Both the position numbers and the translations under genes were made by a program. Positions 1-9,123 of a stretch of 64,000 nucleotides of DNA are shown piece after piece. Source of the stretch: an uncultured Dechloromonas sp. (GTDB lineage: Bacteria; Pseudomonadota; Gammaproteobacteria; Burkholderiales; Rhodocyclaceae); the NCBI RefSeq assembly GCF_945957265.1, contig NZ_CAMFKO010000003.1:1-64000 (forward strand), in the 5' to 3' direction. Position 1 is the first letter of the stretch. The number at the start of each line of letters is the position of its first letter. The notes below the pieces were generated by a model. It ran no database searches and was not told where the DNA came from. It worked only from the letters and a program-made list of their open reading frames with translations.

Positions 1-8
1 TTGACCAG

Positions 9-629
9 CTACAACAGCGCGATCCGGGTGCAACTCGCAACGGCCTCCTCGAGATAGTGCGTCGTCAGAATAATCGTATGCCCTTCGCCATTCAGGCGCC
101 GAATGAACTGCCACAAGCCCTGGCGCAATTCGACATCGACGCCGGCAGTCGGTTCGTCGAGCACGATCACCGGCGGACGGTGCACCAGTGCCTGGGCAAC
201 CAGTACCCGGCGCTTCATGCCACCCGACAGGCGCCGCATATTGACGTCGGCCTTGCTGGCGAGATCGAGGTTTTCGAGGATTTCGTCGATCCAGTCGTCG
301 TTCTTGCGGATACCGAAATAGCCGGACTGGATGCGCAGGGTTTCCCGCACGTTAAAGAAAGGGTCGAACACCAACTCCTGCGGCACGACCCCCAACAAGC
401 GGCGCGCTTCGCGAAAATCGCGGATCACGTCGTGGCCCATAACGCTGATCGCCCCCGAATCGGGACGGACCAGGCCTGCCAGCGAGGAGATCAAGGTCGT
501 CTTGCCGGCCCCGTTCGGTCCCAGAAGACCGAAGAACTCGCCCTGCTCGATAGCGAGCGACACTCCGGCCAGCGCCTGCAGCGAACCGAAATGCTTGACG
601 ACGTCAACGATGGATACAGCAGCGACCAT
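9..629 (-). CDS. ABC transporter ATP-binding protein, C-terminally short
   Basis: This is an ATPase subunit of an ABC-2 (YadG-like) exporter, cytoplasmic, presumably paired with a permease outside the window. From the ATG at 629 (MVAAVSIVDVV) it has Walker A GPNGAGKTT, the signature LSGGMKRRV, Walker B VIVLDEPTAG and the H-loop TTHYLEEA. The reading frame can be opened up to 758, but that stretch covers mlaB, so the internal ATG is preferred; it follows the mlaB stop by 10 bases. The protein is 206 aa and stops at a TAG at positions 9-11, just after the H-loop region, whereas YadG-type proteins continue for about 100 more residues. The cause could be a real truncation, a frameshift, or sequence error at the window edge. 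Confidence 0.8.
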   Translation of the reverse strand: MVAAVSIVDVVKHFGSLQALAGVSLAIEQGEFFGLLGPNGAGKTTLISSLAGLVRPDSGAISVMGHDVIRDFREARRLLGVVPQELVFDPFFNVRETLRIQSGYFGIRKNDDWIDEILENLDLASKADVNMRRLSGGMKRRVLVAQALVHRPPVIVLDEPTAGVDVELRQGLWQFIRRLNGEGHTIILTTHYLEEAVASCTRIALL

Positions 630-639
630 GGGGAGCCCT

Positions 640-921
640 TCAGGCCAGGGGCAGGAGGTCGGTAACGCCGTACAGTTCGGCCAGCGAACGCACTCCGGCC
701 GGAATATGGGCAAATTTGACGCGAGCGCCGGCGGCATCGGCCGCCCGCAACCAACCAAGCATCACGGCAATAGCCGACGAATCGGCCTCGTCCACCGCCG
801 AAAAATCGAACACCACCTCGCCCTGCTGCAAAGCAGAACGGCCTGCATCGAGCAGGCCGCGGGCATTGGCCATGATCATGGGCGCCGTAACCTGCAGGCG
901 CCCGTCCTGTCGTTCGATCAT
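640..921 (-). CDS. mlaB: MlaB-like STAS domain protein
   Basis: This 93-aa cytoplasmic STAS-domain protein fits MlaB, which binds the MlaF ATPase and is needed for assembly and activity of the inner-membrane MlaFEDB complex. Visible features are the short beta-rich start MIERQDGRLQV and the STAS core VDFSAVDEADSSA-like segment (FDFSAVDEADSSAI), where MlaB proteins carry a conserved D-S/T-S/A loop. Its ATG at 921 overlaps the mlaC stop by 4 bases (918-921), indicating translational coupling and membership of the mla operon. Identification rests on fold pattern and position; sequence conservation among MlaB proteins is low. Confidence 0.8.
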   Translation of the reverse strand: MIERQDGRLQVTAPMIMANARGLLDAGRSALQQGEVVFDFSAVDEADSSAIAVMLGWLRAADAAGARVKFAHIPAGVRSLAELYGVTDLLPLA

Positions 922-1529
922 TTCTTCTGGTTCGCTTCCAGGGACTTGTTCTTGGCGGCAATCGAAGCAACCAGGCCGTCGATACCGCCATTGCGGACTT
1001 CCTGGCCGAACTGGTCGCGATAATTGGTCACTAGGCTGATCCCGGCGACCACGACGTCGTACACCTTCCAGCCGGAATCCAGCTTTTCCAGGCTGTAATC
1101 CAGTTGCACCGGCTTGTTTCCGGGCTGATGAACCTCGGTACGCACCAGCACGTCGGTATCGGCCGGCGCCATCTTGAACTGCTTGTAAACGATCTTCTGG
1201 TTCTTGTAGCTGGTCAGCGCGTTGGAATAAGTGCGCACCAGCAGGGTCTTGAACTCGGCCGTGAGCTGTTGCTGCTGCTGCGGCGTCGCCTTGCGCCACT
1301 CCTTGCCCAACGCCAGTGCGGTCATGTGCTGGAAGTTGAAGTGCGGCAGGACCTTCTTGTCGACCAAATCGATCACCTTGTTGGTGCTGCCGTTCTGGAT
1401 ATCCTTGTCATGGCGGATGATTTCCAGCACCTCTTCCGTCACGCGCTGAACCAGCACGTCCGGGGCATCCTCGGCAAATGCAGCAGTCGCGACAAGTCCG
1501 GCAAAAAACAGGGCAAATAATTTTTTCAT
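918..1529 (-). CDS. mlaC: MlaC periplasmic phospholipid shuttle protein
   Basis: MlaC carries phospholipids across the periplasm between the outer-membrane MlaA-porin complex and the inner-membrane MlaFEDB complex. The 203-aa product has a signal peptide (MKKLFALFFAGLVATAAFA, cleavage after AFA) and the family core, including HFNFQHMTALALGKEWRKA, LVRTYSNAL and GWKVYDVVVAGISLVTNYR near the C-terminus, which are characteristic of the MlaC/Ttg2D family. The length is typical. It lies 18 bases downstream of mlaA and overlaps mlaB by 4 bases. Confidence 0.95.
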   Translation of the reverse strand: MKKLFALFFAGLVATAAFAEDAPDVLVQRVTEEVLEIIRHDKDIQNGSTNKVIDLVDKKVLPHFNFQHMTALALGKEWRKATPQQQQQLTAEFKTLLVRTYSNALTSYKNQKIVYKQFKMAPADTDVLVRTEVHQPGNKPVQLDYSLEKLDSGWKVYDVVVAGISLVTNYRDQFGQEVRNGGIDGLVASIAAKNKSLEANQKK

Positions 1530-1547
1530 GGTCAGCAGGAAAAACGA

Positions 1548-2273
1548 TCAATCATCCAGTCGCGGCGGGCGGCCGTCGAAAATCTGGTTACGGCGACGCT
1601 GCAGGTAAGCATCGCGAATATAGGCGTACTTGTCGAGCGCCGCTTCCTCGACGACCTTGTCGGCCGGCAGCAGGCTGGCGCGAACATCGACAAAGCGCAG
1701 CGGCACCATGCTGTTGCGGACGGGAACGGGCTGCACACGCCACACCGGATCGACGAAGGAATCCACGCCAAAACCGGCCGTATCGCGCACGGTGCGCGGC
1801 CCGATGAACGGCCAGAACAGATAGCCGCCGTCCTGAACGCCCCACACCGCCAGTGTCTGGCCGAAATCTTCCTCGTGCTTTTCCAGGCCCAGTTCGCTGG
1901 CCACATCGAACAGCCCGAAAATGCCGACCGTCGAATTGATCAGCAAACGCCCGATATCGACGCCGGCGTCGGCAAACTTGCCCTGCATCGCGCTATTCAC
2001 GCCGATCCACAGATCGCCAACGTTACCGAAGAAATTGCCGACACCGGCCTTGACCGGCAGCGGCACGGCTGCGTCGTAGACCTGCGCCACCGGTTTGGCG
2101 GCGTACTTGTCGATCGCTTCGTTAACCGCGAACATCGAACGATTGAAACCTTCGTAGGGGTCGCGCGGGTTTTCCTCGGCGAGCGCATTGCCCGCACAAG
2201 CAAGCGCCACCAGCGCCCCCAGCGCCCAGCGGCGCCCCATGCGCATCGGAGATAAGCCGAGACTTTTCGTCAT
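1548..2273 (-). CDS. mlaA: MlaA (VacJ) outer-membrane lipoprotein
   Basis: MlaA removes mislocalised phospholipids from the outer leaflet of the outer membrane and hands them to MlaC. The 241-aa product has a basic N-terminus, a hydrophobic stretch and a lipobox-like VALAC (Cys at about residue 26). It then shows the VacJ landmarks RDPYEGFNRSMFAVNE, the NFFGNVGDLW segment, LLINSTVGIFGLFDVA and FWPFIGPRTVRD. In enterobacteria mlaA is elsewhere on the chromosome; here it lies inside the operon between mlaD and mlaC, as in many betaproteobacteria. Its ATG at 2273 overlaps mlaD by 4 bases. Confidence 0.95.
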   Translation of the reverse strand: MTKSLGLSPMRMGRRWALGALVALACAGNALAEENPRDPYEGFNRSMFAVNEAIDKYAAKPVAQVYDAAVPLPVKAGVGNFFGNVGDLWIGVNSAMQGKFADAGVDIGRLLINSTVGIFGLFDVASELGLEKHEEDFGQTLAVWGVQDGGYLFWPFIGPRTVRDTAGFGVDSFVDPVWRVQPVPVRNSMVPLRFVDVRASLLPADKVVEEAALDKYAYIRDAYLQRRRNQIFDGRPPRLDD

Positions 2274-2740
2274 TTCTTGTCCTGTCCGTCTGCTGCCTTG
2301 CTGAATAAAAACTGGCTGATCAACTTTTCAAGCACCACTGCCGACTGCGTCTTGGCAATGGTGTCCCCGGCCTTCAGCATCTTCTCGTCGCCGCCGGCAT
2401 CGAATCCGATGTATTGCTCGCCCAGCAGGCCCGCCGTGAAGATCGAGGCGAAGGTGTCCTTCGGGAAACGATAGCGGCCGTCGATGGACATGGTCACCAC
2501 GGCCTCATAGGTCGCGGAATCGAACTGGATGTCGGTAATCCGGCCGACCACGACGCCGGCGCTTTTCACCGGACCACGCACCTTGAGGCCGCCAATGTTA
2601 TCAAACTTGGCCTGCAGGACATATGTCTCGGACAGATGCGCGGTCGAAAGGTTGCCGACCTTGAGTGCCAGAAACATGACGGCGGCAACGCCAATGGCGA
2701 CGAAAAAGCCGACCCACAGGTCGAGAACGGTACGGTTCAT
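2270..2740 (-). CDS. mlaD: MlaD, MCE-domain phospholipid-binding subunit
   Basis: MlaD is the periplasm-facing hexameric MCE protein anchored to the MlaE permease. The 156-aa product has one N-terminal membrane helix (about residues 9-30, ending FLALKVGNL) followed by a single MCE domain (about 38-116) with the family pattern FDNIGGLKVRGPVKSAGVVVG and a C-terminal LLGEQYIGFDAGG stretch. The tail of about 30 residues probably forms the helix of the hexameric pore. It overlaps mlaE by 4 bases and mlaA by 4 bases. Confidence 0.95.
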   Translation of the reverse strand: MNRTVLDLWVGFFVAIGVAAVMFLALKVGNLSTAHLSETYVLQAKFDNIGGLKVRGPVKSAGVVVGRITDIQFDSATYEAVVTMSIDGRYRFPKDTFASIFTAGLLGEQYIGFDAGGDEKMLKAGDTIAKTQSAVVLEKLISQFLFSKAADGQDKK

Positions 2741-3537
2741 GAAGTTCCCCGGAACATGAACGATGTCAGAACGAAATCGAGTGCCAGCACGGCCAGCACC
2801 GACGTCACCACGGTTCGCGTAATCGCCCGCGAGACCCCCTCGGCGGTTGGCACCGAGTCATATCCCTCAAAGACGGCAATCAGCGATACCGCGACACCGA
2901 AAACAAAACTCTTGACGATGCCGTTCCAGACATCGAAACGGAAATCGACGCTGGACTGCATCTGCGACCAATACGAGCCATCATCGACGCCGATGAAGAC
3001 GACGCCGATCAGCCAGCCGCCGAGCACGCCCATCGCCGAGAAGATGGCCGCCAGCAGGGGCATTGAAATCACGCCGCCCCAGAAGCGCGGCGCGACGACG
3101 CGGGCGATCGGATTGACCGCCATCATGTCCATGGCCTTCAGCTGCTCGGTGGCCTTCATCAGGCCGATCTCGGCGGTCACCGACGAACCGGCGCGCGACG
3201 CGAAGAAAATCGCCGCCAGGACAGGCCCCAGTTCGCGCGTCAGGGACAAGGCCACCAGCGTGCCCAGCGCCTCGGTCGAGCCGAAGCGCTGCAGGATTTC
3301 GTAGCCCTGCAGGCCGAGAACCAGCCCGACGAACAGGCCGGAAACCAGGATGATCAACAGCGACAGCACGCCGCTGAAGTAGATTTCGCGCAAAGTCAGC
3401 GGCAAGCGACGGAAGGAGGCGCCGGAATACATCAGCACCACCCAGAAAAAACGCGCCGCGAAACCCAGACGCCAGACGCGTTCGACGGCGGCATGCCCCA
3501 GCTTGCGCAACAACCCGACCGGATCAAGCATGCGCAA
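2737..3537 (-). CDS. mlaE: MlaE, permease of the Mla ABC system
   Basis: MlaE is the integral inner-membrane permease of the MlaFEDB phospholipid transporter. The 266-aa product has an amphipathic N-terminal helix, then five or so hydrophobic segments (for example LLIILVSGLFVGLVLGLQGY and LLAAIFSAMGVLGGWLIGVV). The MlaE signature FFASRAGSSVTAEIGLMKA lies mid-protein and probably marks the coupling region with the ATPase. The length matches the family. The start at 3537 overlaps the end of mlaF by 14 bases, consistent with tight coupling. Confidence 0.95.
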   Translation of the reverse strand: MRMLDPVGLLRKLGHAAVERVWRLGFAARFFWVVLMYSGASFRRLPLTLREIYFSGVLSLLIILVSGLFVGLVLGLQGYEILQRFGSTEALGTLVALSLTRELGPVLAAIFFASRAGSSVTAEIGLMKATEQLKAMDMMAVNPIARVVAPRFWGGVISMPLLAAIFSAMGVLGGWLIGVVFIGVDDGSYWSQMQSSVDFRFDVWNGIVKSFVFGVAVSLIAVFEGYDSVPTAEGVSRAITRTVVTSVLAVLALDFVLTSFMFRGTS

Positions 3538-4336
3538 CCCCGCTCAGGAACTCATCGCGCACCGACACCGCCGGATAGTCGAAATGCACCGGCCCATCCG
3601 GCTCGGCATGGACGAACTGATGCACGAACGGGTCTGTCGACGCCCGGATTTCGTCCGGCGTCCCCTCGGCAACCACGCGGCCGCCGTTCAGGAAATAGAT
3701 GTAATCGACGATGAGCAGCGATTCATGGATATCGTGGGTGACCATGATCGAGGTCGCCCCCAGCGCATCGTTCAGCTTGCGTATGAGCTGGCCGATGACG
3801 CCGAGCGCGATCGGATCGAGGCCGGTAAAGGGCTCGTCGTACATCACCAGCATCGGATCGAGCGCCAGCGCCCGGGCCAGCGCAACCCGCCGCGCCATGC
3901 CGCCGGACAACTCACCCGGCATCAATTTGTGCGCGCCGCGCAGGCCGACCGCTTCCAGCTTCATCAACACCAGATCGCGGATCATTTCCTCGGACAGATC
4001 GGTGTGCTCGCGCATCGGGAAGGCGACGTTGTCGAAAACCGACATGTCGGTAAACAAGGCGCCGAACTGGAAAAGCATGCCCATGCGGCGACGCAGGTCG
4101 TACAACTCGGCCTGCGACATGCCGCAGACCTGGTGTTTCTCGAGGCGCACGCGCCCGCCGGTCGGCCGCAACTGGCCGCCGATGCAGCGCAGCAGCGTGG
4201 TTTTTCCGCAGCCGGAACCGCCCATGATGGCGACTACCTTGCCGCGCGGGATCTTCATGTTGATCCCTTGCAGCACCGGTCGCCCGTCATAAGTGAAGTG
4301 CAGATCCTCGATATCGACCAGGATGTCGTCGGACAA
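3524..4336 (-). CDS. mlaF: MlaF, ATPase of the Mla ABC system
   Basis: MlaF is the cytoplasmic ATPase that powers lipid movement by MlaE. It carries Walker A GGSGCGKTTLL, Q-loop LFQFGALF, signature LSGGMARRVALARAL, Walker B MLVMYDEPFTGLD and H-loop VTHDIHES. I place the start at the TTG at 4336 (LSDDILVDIEDL), giving 270 aa, because a CAGGAAAG ribosome-binding site sits just upstream and the best -10 element (4365-4370) would put the transcript start downstream of the alternative ATG at 4402. The ATG would add 22 residues that look non-conserved. It is the first gene of the mla operon and is divergent from the pilus regulator. Confidence 0.92.
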   Translation of the reverse strand: MSDDILVDIEDLHFTYDGRPVLQGINMKIPRGKVVAIMGGSGCGKTTLLRCIGGQLRPTGGRVRLEKHQVCGMSQAELYDLRRRMGMLFQFGALFTDMSVFDNVAFPMREHTDLSEEMIRDLVLMKLEAVGLRGAHKLMPGELSGGMARRVALARALALDPMLVMYDEPFTGLDPIALGVIGQLIRKLNDALGATSIMVTHDIHESLLIVDYIYFLNGGRVVAEGTPDEIRASTDPFVHQFVHAEPDGPVHFDYPAVSVRDEFLSGVAHA

Positions 4337-4364
4337 GATGCTTTCCTGAAACAAAAGTCCGTCG

Positions 4365-4373
4365 ATTTTATCA
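4365..4373 (-). promoter_or_regulatory. Likely extended -10 promoter of the mla operon
   Basis: Read on the minus strand, this is TGATAAAAT: an extended -10 (TG, one base, TAAAAT) about 29 bases before the TTG start of mlaF. No good -35 is visible, which is usual for extended -10 promoters. The assignment is from sequence pattern only. Confidence 0.45.
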
Positions 4374-4405
4374 GAACCCCCGCCGTCGCCCTGAAACGAC
4401 AAGGC

Positions 4406-4411
4406 TATAAT
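4406..4411 (+). promoter_or_regulatory. Candidate -10 box for the response-regulator gene
   Basis: A perfect TATAAT lies 31 bases before the TTG start of the NtrC-type regulator, in the 105-base divergent region shared with mlaF. No convincing -35 is found 16-18 bases upstream, so the promoter may need an activator or be weak. Confidence 0.4.
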
Positions 4412-4441
4412 CGGAAAAATTTCACATGGAATGTTGCGCCC

Positions 4442-5863
4442 TTGTCAGTTGCCAAGCCGCTCCTGCTGATTGTCGATGACGATTCCCTGATCAGCGAATC
4501 GCTCAGTTTTGCCTTCGCCCAGGAATACGACGTCCTGACCAGCCATTCCCGTTCGCATGCCCGCAACCTGCTGCGCCAGCTTCGCAATCCGCCGCGACTG
4601 GCCCTGGTCGACCTGGGATTGCCGCCGCTTCCGCACCGTCCCGACGAGGGCTTTGCGCTGATCGGCGACCTGCTAGCCTCGTACCCCGACCTGAAGATCG
4701 TCGTTCTCTCCGGGCAGAGCGACGACGAAAACGCGCGCCACGCGAGAACGCTGGGAGCGGTCGAGTTCGTCGCCAAACCCTGCGACCCCTCCAGACTGGC
4801 CGAACTGTTCCGCCAGGTGCTGCGCTTCGACAGCGCGCCCACCGGGGAATCGGCCGGCGGCCTGATCGGCGAAAGCCTGCCCATGCAGCGCCTGCGCCTG
4901 CAACTCGGCCAGTATGCCAACCTGGCCTATCCGGTGCTGATCGAAGGCGAGTCCGGCAGCGGCAAGGACATCGTCGCCAGCCACTACCTGCACCGCCTGA
5001 CCGAACGCCGCGCCAAGCCCTTCCTGGCGCTCAACTGCGCCGCCATCTCCCCATCCCTGCTCGAACCCACCCTGTTCGGCTACGCCAAGGGCGCCTTCAC
5101 CGGCGCCCAGGCGGCCAAGGCGGGCTATTTCGAGGATGCCGACAGCGGCACGCTGTTCCTCGACGAAATCGGCGAACTCCCTCTCGACCTGCAGCCGAAG
5201 CTGCTGCGCGTTCTCGAAAATGGCGAATACCAGCGGGTCGGCGAAACCCAGACCCGCATCTCGACGGCGCGCATCATCACCGCCACCAACCGCGACCTGC
5301 GCCAGGAAATGAAGACCGGGCGCTTTCGCCCCGACCTCTATCATCGCCTGTCGGTGTTCACGGTATCCGTCCCGCCGGTGCGCGAAACCGGGCTGGACCG
5401 CCTGCTGCTGCTCGAACACTTCCGCAGGAACTGCGCGGCAACGGTGCGCGCCGAGCCCTTCACGCTGGCGCCCGATGCCCAGTCGCTGTGGCTCGACTAC
5501 ACCTTTCCCGGCAACGTCCGCGAGCTGCGCAACATCGCCATCCGGCTGACGGCCCGTTACGCCGGGCAAGCCGTCACGGCGGAACAGCTGCGGGCCGAGC
5601 TCGACTACCCGGACAGCACGGCACCACCGGCCGCGGCGATCGCGCTGGATGCCGCCCAACCCGAGGAGGTGCGCCAGGCAGCGCGCCAGCACCTGGAACG
5701 AAGCGCCCACCTCAACCTCGACGCGACACTCGAGCTGTGGCAGAAAGGCTACATCGAAGCAGCCGTCGAACTGAGCGGCGGCAACATGAGCGAGGCGGCA
5801 CGGCGCCTCGGCATCAACCGCACCACCCTGTACAACCGGATGGAAGGCTGGAGCCGGCAATGA
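4442..5863 (+). CDS. Sigma-54-dependent NtrC-family response regulator of the pilus cluster
   Basis: This is a transcription activator of 473 aa. The N-terminal receiver domain has acidic residues at 12-13 (VDDD), phospho-acceptor Asp57 (LALVDLGL) and Lys112 (AKP). The central AAA+ domain has Walker A GESGSGKD (about 169-176), the sigma-54 contact loop GAFTGA (about 217-222) and Walker [12 protein letters not shown]-terminal Fis-type helix-turn-helix follows ([18 protein letters not shown]). The start is TTG at 4442; upstream in-frame codons run into mlaF antisense. The stop overlaps the mshM start (ATGA). Resemblance to PrsR/PilR-type regulators is clear, but the precise subfamily is uncertain. 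A sigma-54 promoter stands before the pilin gene at 20566, a probable target. Confidence 0.92.
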   Translation: MSVAKPLLLIVDDDSLISESLSFAFAQEYDVLTSHSRSHARNLLRQLRNPPRLALVDLGLPPLPHRPDEGFALIGDLLASYPDLKIVVLSGQSDDENARHARTLGAVEFVAKPCDPSRLAELFRQVLRFDSAPTGESAGGLIGESLPMQRLRLQLGQYANLAYPVLIEGESGSGKDIVASHYLHRLTERRAKPFLALNCAAISPSLLEPTLFGYAKGAFTGAQAAKAGYFEDADSGTLFLDEIGELPLDLQPKLLRVLENGEYQRVGETQTRISTARIITATNRDLRQEMKTGRFRPDLYHRLSVFTVSVPPVRETGLDRLLLLEHFRRNCAATVRAEPFTLAPDAQSLWLDYTFPGNVRELRNIAIRLTARYAGQAVTAEQLRAELDYPDSTAPPAAAIALDAAQPEEVRQAARQHLERSAHLNLDATLELWQKGYIEAAVELSGGNMSEAARRLGINRTTLYNRMEGWSRQ

Positions 5864-7224
5864 GCCTGTATCTCGAACACTTCGGCATGCGCGAACCGCC
5901 GTTCCGCATCACGCCGCATACCGACTTCTTCTTCACCGGCGCCAATCGCGGCCCGACGCTCGACGCCCTGATCTATGCCATCACGCAGGACGAAGGCATC
6001 GTCAAGGTCACCGGCGAGGTCGGCAGCGGCAAGACGATGCTGTGCCGGATGCTGCTCGAACGCCTGCCGGCCAAGGTCGAAACCCTCTATCTCGCCAATC
6101 CGTCGCTGTCGCGGCAGGAAATTCTCGGCGCCATTGCCGACGAACTCGGCATCCCGACCGACGGCAAGGCAACCCATTCGCTGACCCGCGCCCTGCAGGA
6201 GGCGCTGATCGAACGCTACGCCGAAGGCAAGCGCGTCGTGCTGCTCATCGACGAGGCACATGCCATGCCGGCCGAATCGCTGGAGGAGATCCGGCTGCTC
6301 TCCAACCTCGAATCGAAGGCGACCAAGCTCCTCCAGATCGCCCTGTTCGCCCAACCCGAACTCGATGAACGCCTGGCCGCCACCGACATGCGGCAACTGC
6401 GCGAACGGATCACCCAGCACTTCAATCTCGCGCCGCTCAAGCAGCCCGACGTCGCCTCCTACATCGAATTTCGCCTGCGGGCGGCCGGCTACCACGGCCC
6501 CAACCCGTTCACCGACGAGGCGATACGGATGATCACCCGTATCTCCGAGGGGCTGTCCCGGCGCATCAACATCATTGCCGACAAGGCGCTCCTGGCCGCC
6601 TACTCGGCCGGCAGCCACAAGGTCGATGGCGCGGAAATAAGAACCGCCGAACAGGATGCGCGCTTCTCGCCCCTGCAGGCCAAAACCCCGTTCAAGCCCC
6701 AGCCCCTGCTCTGGGGCATGGGCGGCGCCGGCATTGCCGCCGTGCTCATGGCCATGACCCTAGGCCTTGGCCAGCGGCAGGCCGCGACCTCCGGCGAAAC
6801 CGGCAAAGCCGAACCCGCCAGACAGCAGCCGGCTCCCGCCCCCCTGCCTGCAGGCGCCCCCGGCGTGCCGACATTGCCCCCGCCCGCCCCGGAAAAGCTG
6901 CGCTTCGGCCCGCTCACCCGTCAGCACCTGGCGCAGTACGACGAGTGGATCAAGGAAACGCCACGCAACCACTATTTCATCCAGTTGCTGGCCACCGATG
7001 CCGCGCACACCGGCGAAGTCGAAGGCTTCCTCTCCCGCGCCGCGGCCGCCCTCGAACCGGAGCAGCTCCGCGCCTATCGTTCCAGCCTTTCCGGCCGCGA
7101 CCGGATCGGGGTGATCTATGGCGATTTCGTCAGCCGCGAAGCTGCCGTCGCCGCCATGCACGCCCTCCCGGAATCGATCAAGACCATCCAGCCTTTCCCC
7201 CGGCAAGTCAGCAAGCTCCACTGA
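5860..7224 (+). CDS. mshM: MshM/ExeA-type AAA ATPase with C-terminal SPOR-like domain
   Basis: This membrane-associated AAA ATPase of the GspA/MshM family probably helps place or assemble the secretin through peptidoglycan. The 454-aa product opens with the family motif YLEHFGMREPPFRITP. It then shows Walker A GEVGSGKT (about residues 50-57), Walker B VVLLIDEAHAM and an arginine-rich sensor region LRERITQHFNL. A single membrane helix follows (about 285-305, LLWGMGGAGIAAVLMAMTLG) and then a Pro/Ala-rich linker. The last 95 residues (HYFIQLLATDA onward) look like a SPOR domain, which would bind denuded glycan strands. The ATG overlaps the regulator stop by 4 bases. Confidence 0.9.
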   Translation: MSLYLEHFGMREPPFRITPHTDFFFTGANRGPTLDALIYAITQDEGIVKVTGEVGSGKTMLCRMLLERLPAKVETLYLANPSLSRQEILGAIADELGIPTDGKATHSLTRALQEALIERYAEGKRVVLLIDEAHAMPAESLEEIRLLSNLESKATKLLQIALFAQPELDERLAATDMRQLRERITQHFNLAPLKQPDVASYIEFRLRAAGYHGPNPFTDEAIRMITRISEGLSRRINIIADKALLAAYSAGSHKVDGAEIRTAEQDARFSPLQAKTPFKPQPLLWGMGGAGIAAVLMAMTLGLGQRQAATSGETGKAEPARQQPAPAPLPAGAPGVPTLPPPAPEKLRFGPLTRQHLAQYDEWIKETPRNHYFIQLLATDAAHTGEVEGFLSRAAAALEPEQLRAYRSSLSGRDRIGVIYGDFVSREAAVAAMHALPESIKTIQPFPRQVSKLH

Positions 7225-7329
7225 GCCGCAGGCCGGCAGCCAACGCTGCGCCGTCACCATAGAACGTGCTAGCATCGTATCGATAGCCCAATAACATGCG
7301 ACCATACCGTTCAGACAAGGCATAACCCG

Positions 7330-9114
7330 ATGAAAATCGGATTCATCGTCACCTCGCTCACCGCCCTCCTGCTTGCCGCCTGTGCCGCACCGACGCCGCG
7401 CGAGCCGCTGAAGGGACACCTGAATAACGACAATTCGCCTGCCGCGGCGGCCGGCAGCATTCCCGCCCCGGTCCAGCAAACGCTCGCCCTGCCCAAGCCG
7501 CGACCGAGCCGCAAGGCGGAAACCTACAGCGTCGTCGTCAACAACGTGCCGGTCCGCGACCTGCTCTTCGCCCTGGCCCGGGATGCCAAGGTCAATGTCG
7601 ACATCCACCCCGGCATCACCGGGAACGTCACGCTGAATGCCATCGACCAGACCCTGCCGCAACTGCTGACCCGCATTGCCAAGCAGGTCGACATGCGTTT
7701 CGAACTGGACGGCCCCAACCTGGCCGTCATGCCCGACTCGCCTTTCCTCAAGCACTACAAGGTCGACTACGTCAACATGGCCCGCAACGTCACGGGCACC
7801 ATTTCGGCCAACACCCAGATCGCCACCGGCACGCCCGGCAGCGGAACCGGTACGCAGCCGACCGGCACGACCGGAGGCAACATCTCCAATACGCGCATCG
7901 AGAATTCTTCCAAGAACCAGTTCTGGGAATCGCTCGAGAAGAACATCAAGGACATCCTGCGCGAAACCGACAAGGTCCTGCCCGAAGGCTCCAGCGAAAC
8001 CAGCTACGAACAGAACAACGAGCAGACGGCGACCGGTGCCGCCGCCCTGCCGCAAACGGGCCGCCGTGCGGCGCAGAGCATCGCCAACGCCCTGCAAGGA
8101 AATCCCAACCCCAGTTCGACCAGCCAGGCCGCCGGCACGACCCTCGTCCGCCACAGCACCTTCCGCGAAGCCGCTTCGGTGATCATGAACGCCGAAACCG
8201 GCGTCATCACGGTACGCGCCACCCAGCGCCAGCACGACCGGATCCAGGAATTTGTCGACCGGGTGGTCAATTCGGCGCGCCGGCAGGTGCTGATCGAGGC
8301 CACCATCGTCGAAGTGACCTTGAGCGACGGCTACCAGCAGGGGATCGACTGGACCAAGATAACCGGCGGCGGCATGTTCCAGTTCCTCGGCAACACGCTG
8401 ACGACCAGCGCCAAGAACCTGAGCTACACCGGCGGCGATCCGACCGCCGCCATCACCATGCTCAACAAGTTCGGCACCACCAAGGTACTGTCCAGCCCGC
8501 GCCTGTCGGTCATGAACAACCAGACGGCGCTGCTCAAGGTGGTGGAGAACATCGTCTTCTTCAACGTCAAGTCCGAACTGGCCATTGCCAACACCAACCT
8601 CGTCGGCGGCACGCCCATCCGCTCCTACACCACCGTGCCGCAAACCGTCAGCGTCGGCCTGGTCATGAGCGTCACCCCGCAGATCAGCGACAGCGAAGTC
8701 GTCACTCTCAACGTGCGCCCCACCATCACCGCCCTGGCTGGCTTCATCATCGACCCCAATCCGGACCTCAACGGCCTGAACAAGGTCCCGCAGATCCGTA
8801 CCCGCGAGATCGAATCGGTCATGCGCGTCACCAGTGGCAGCACCGCCGTTCTGGGCGGCCTGATGGAAGACAAGATCGACTACCAGAACCAGCGCGTCCC
8901 CCTCGTCGGCCAGATACCGTTTTTCGGCGAAGTCGCCAACAACCGGGACAACCTGGCGCGCAAGACCGAGCTGGTCGTCTTCCTACGCCCCGTCGTCATC
9001 AAGGATGCCAGCCTGGACGGCGATTACGCGGCGATGAAGGGCTACCTGCCGGGCGACAACTTCTTCGTCCAGCCGAACGAAGCCCAGCCGTTCAACGTCG
9101 TCCCGAGCCGCTGA
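7330..9114 (+). CDS. mshL: MshL, outer-membrane secretin of the MSHA-type pilus
   Basis: This is the secretin that forms the outer-membrane channel for the pilus fibre. The 594-aa product is a lipoprotein: its lipobox LLAAC puts the acylated Cys at residue 18. An N-terminal STN/N0-like domain follows (VPVRDLLFALARDAKVNV), then an N1-type domain, a Thr/Gly-rich insertion, and the C-terminal secretin domain with VLIEATIVEVTLSDGYQQG, VLSSPRLSVMNNQTALLKV and AVLGGLMED. About 105 bases separate it from mshM. The next gene starts 10 bases after its stop. Confidence 0.95.
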   Translation: MKIGFIVTSLTALLLAACAAPTPREPLKGHLNNDNSPAAAAGSIPAPVQQTLALPKPRPSRKAETYSVVVNNVPVRDLLFALARDAKVNVDIHPGITGNVTLNAIDQTLPQLLTRIAKQVDMRFELDGPNLAVMPDSPFLKHYKVDYVNMARNVTGTISANTQIATGTPGSGTGTQPTGTTGGNISNTRIENSSKNQFWESLEKNIKDILRETDKVLPEGSSETSYEQNNEQTATGAAALPQTGRRAAQSIANALQGNPNPSSTSQAAGTTLVRHSTFREAASVIMNAETGVITVRATQRQHDRIQEFVDRVVNSARRQVLIEATIVEVTLSDGYQQGIDWTKITGGGMFQFLGNTLTTSAKNLSYTGGDPTAAITMLNKFGTTKVLSSPRLSVMNNQTALLKVVENIVFFNVKSELAIANTNLVGGTPIRSYTTVPQTVSVGLVMSVTPQISDSEVVTLNVRPTITALAGFIIDPNPDLNGLNKVPQIRTREIESVMRVTSGSTAVLGGLMEDKIDYQNQRVPLVGQIPFFGEVANNRDNLARKTELVVFLRPVVIKDASLDGDYAAMKGYLPGDNFFVQPNEAQPFNVVPSR

Positions 9115-9123
9115 GAGACGCGC

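Noticed and set aside
6760-8643. A 627-codon minus-strand frame across mshM-mshL
   Set aside because: It runs through two well-supported genes and has antisense-type composition with no domain.
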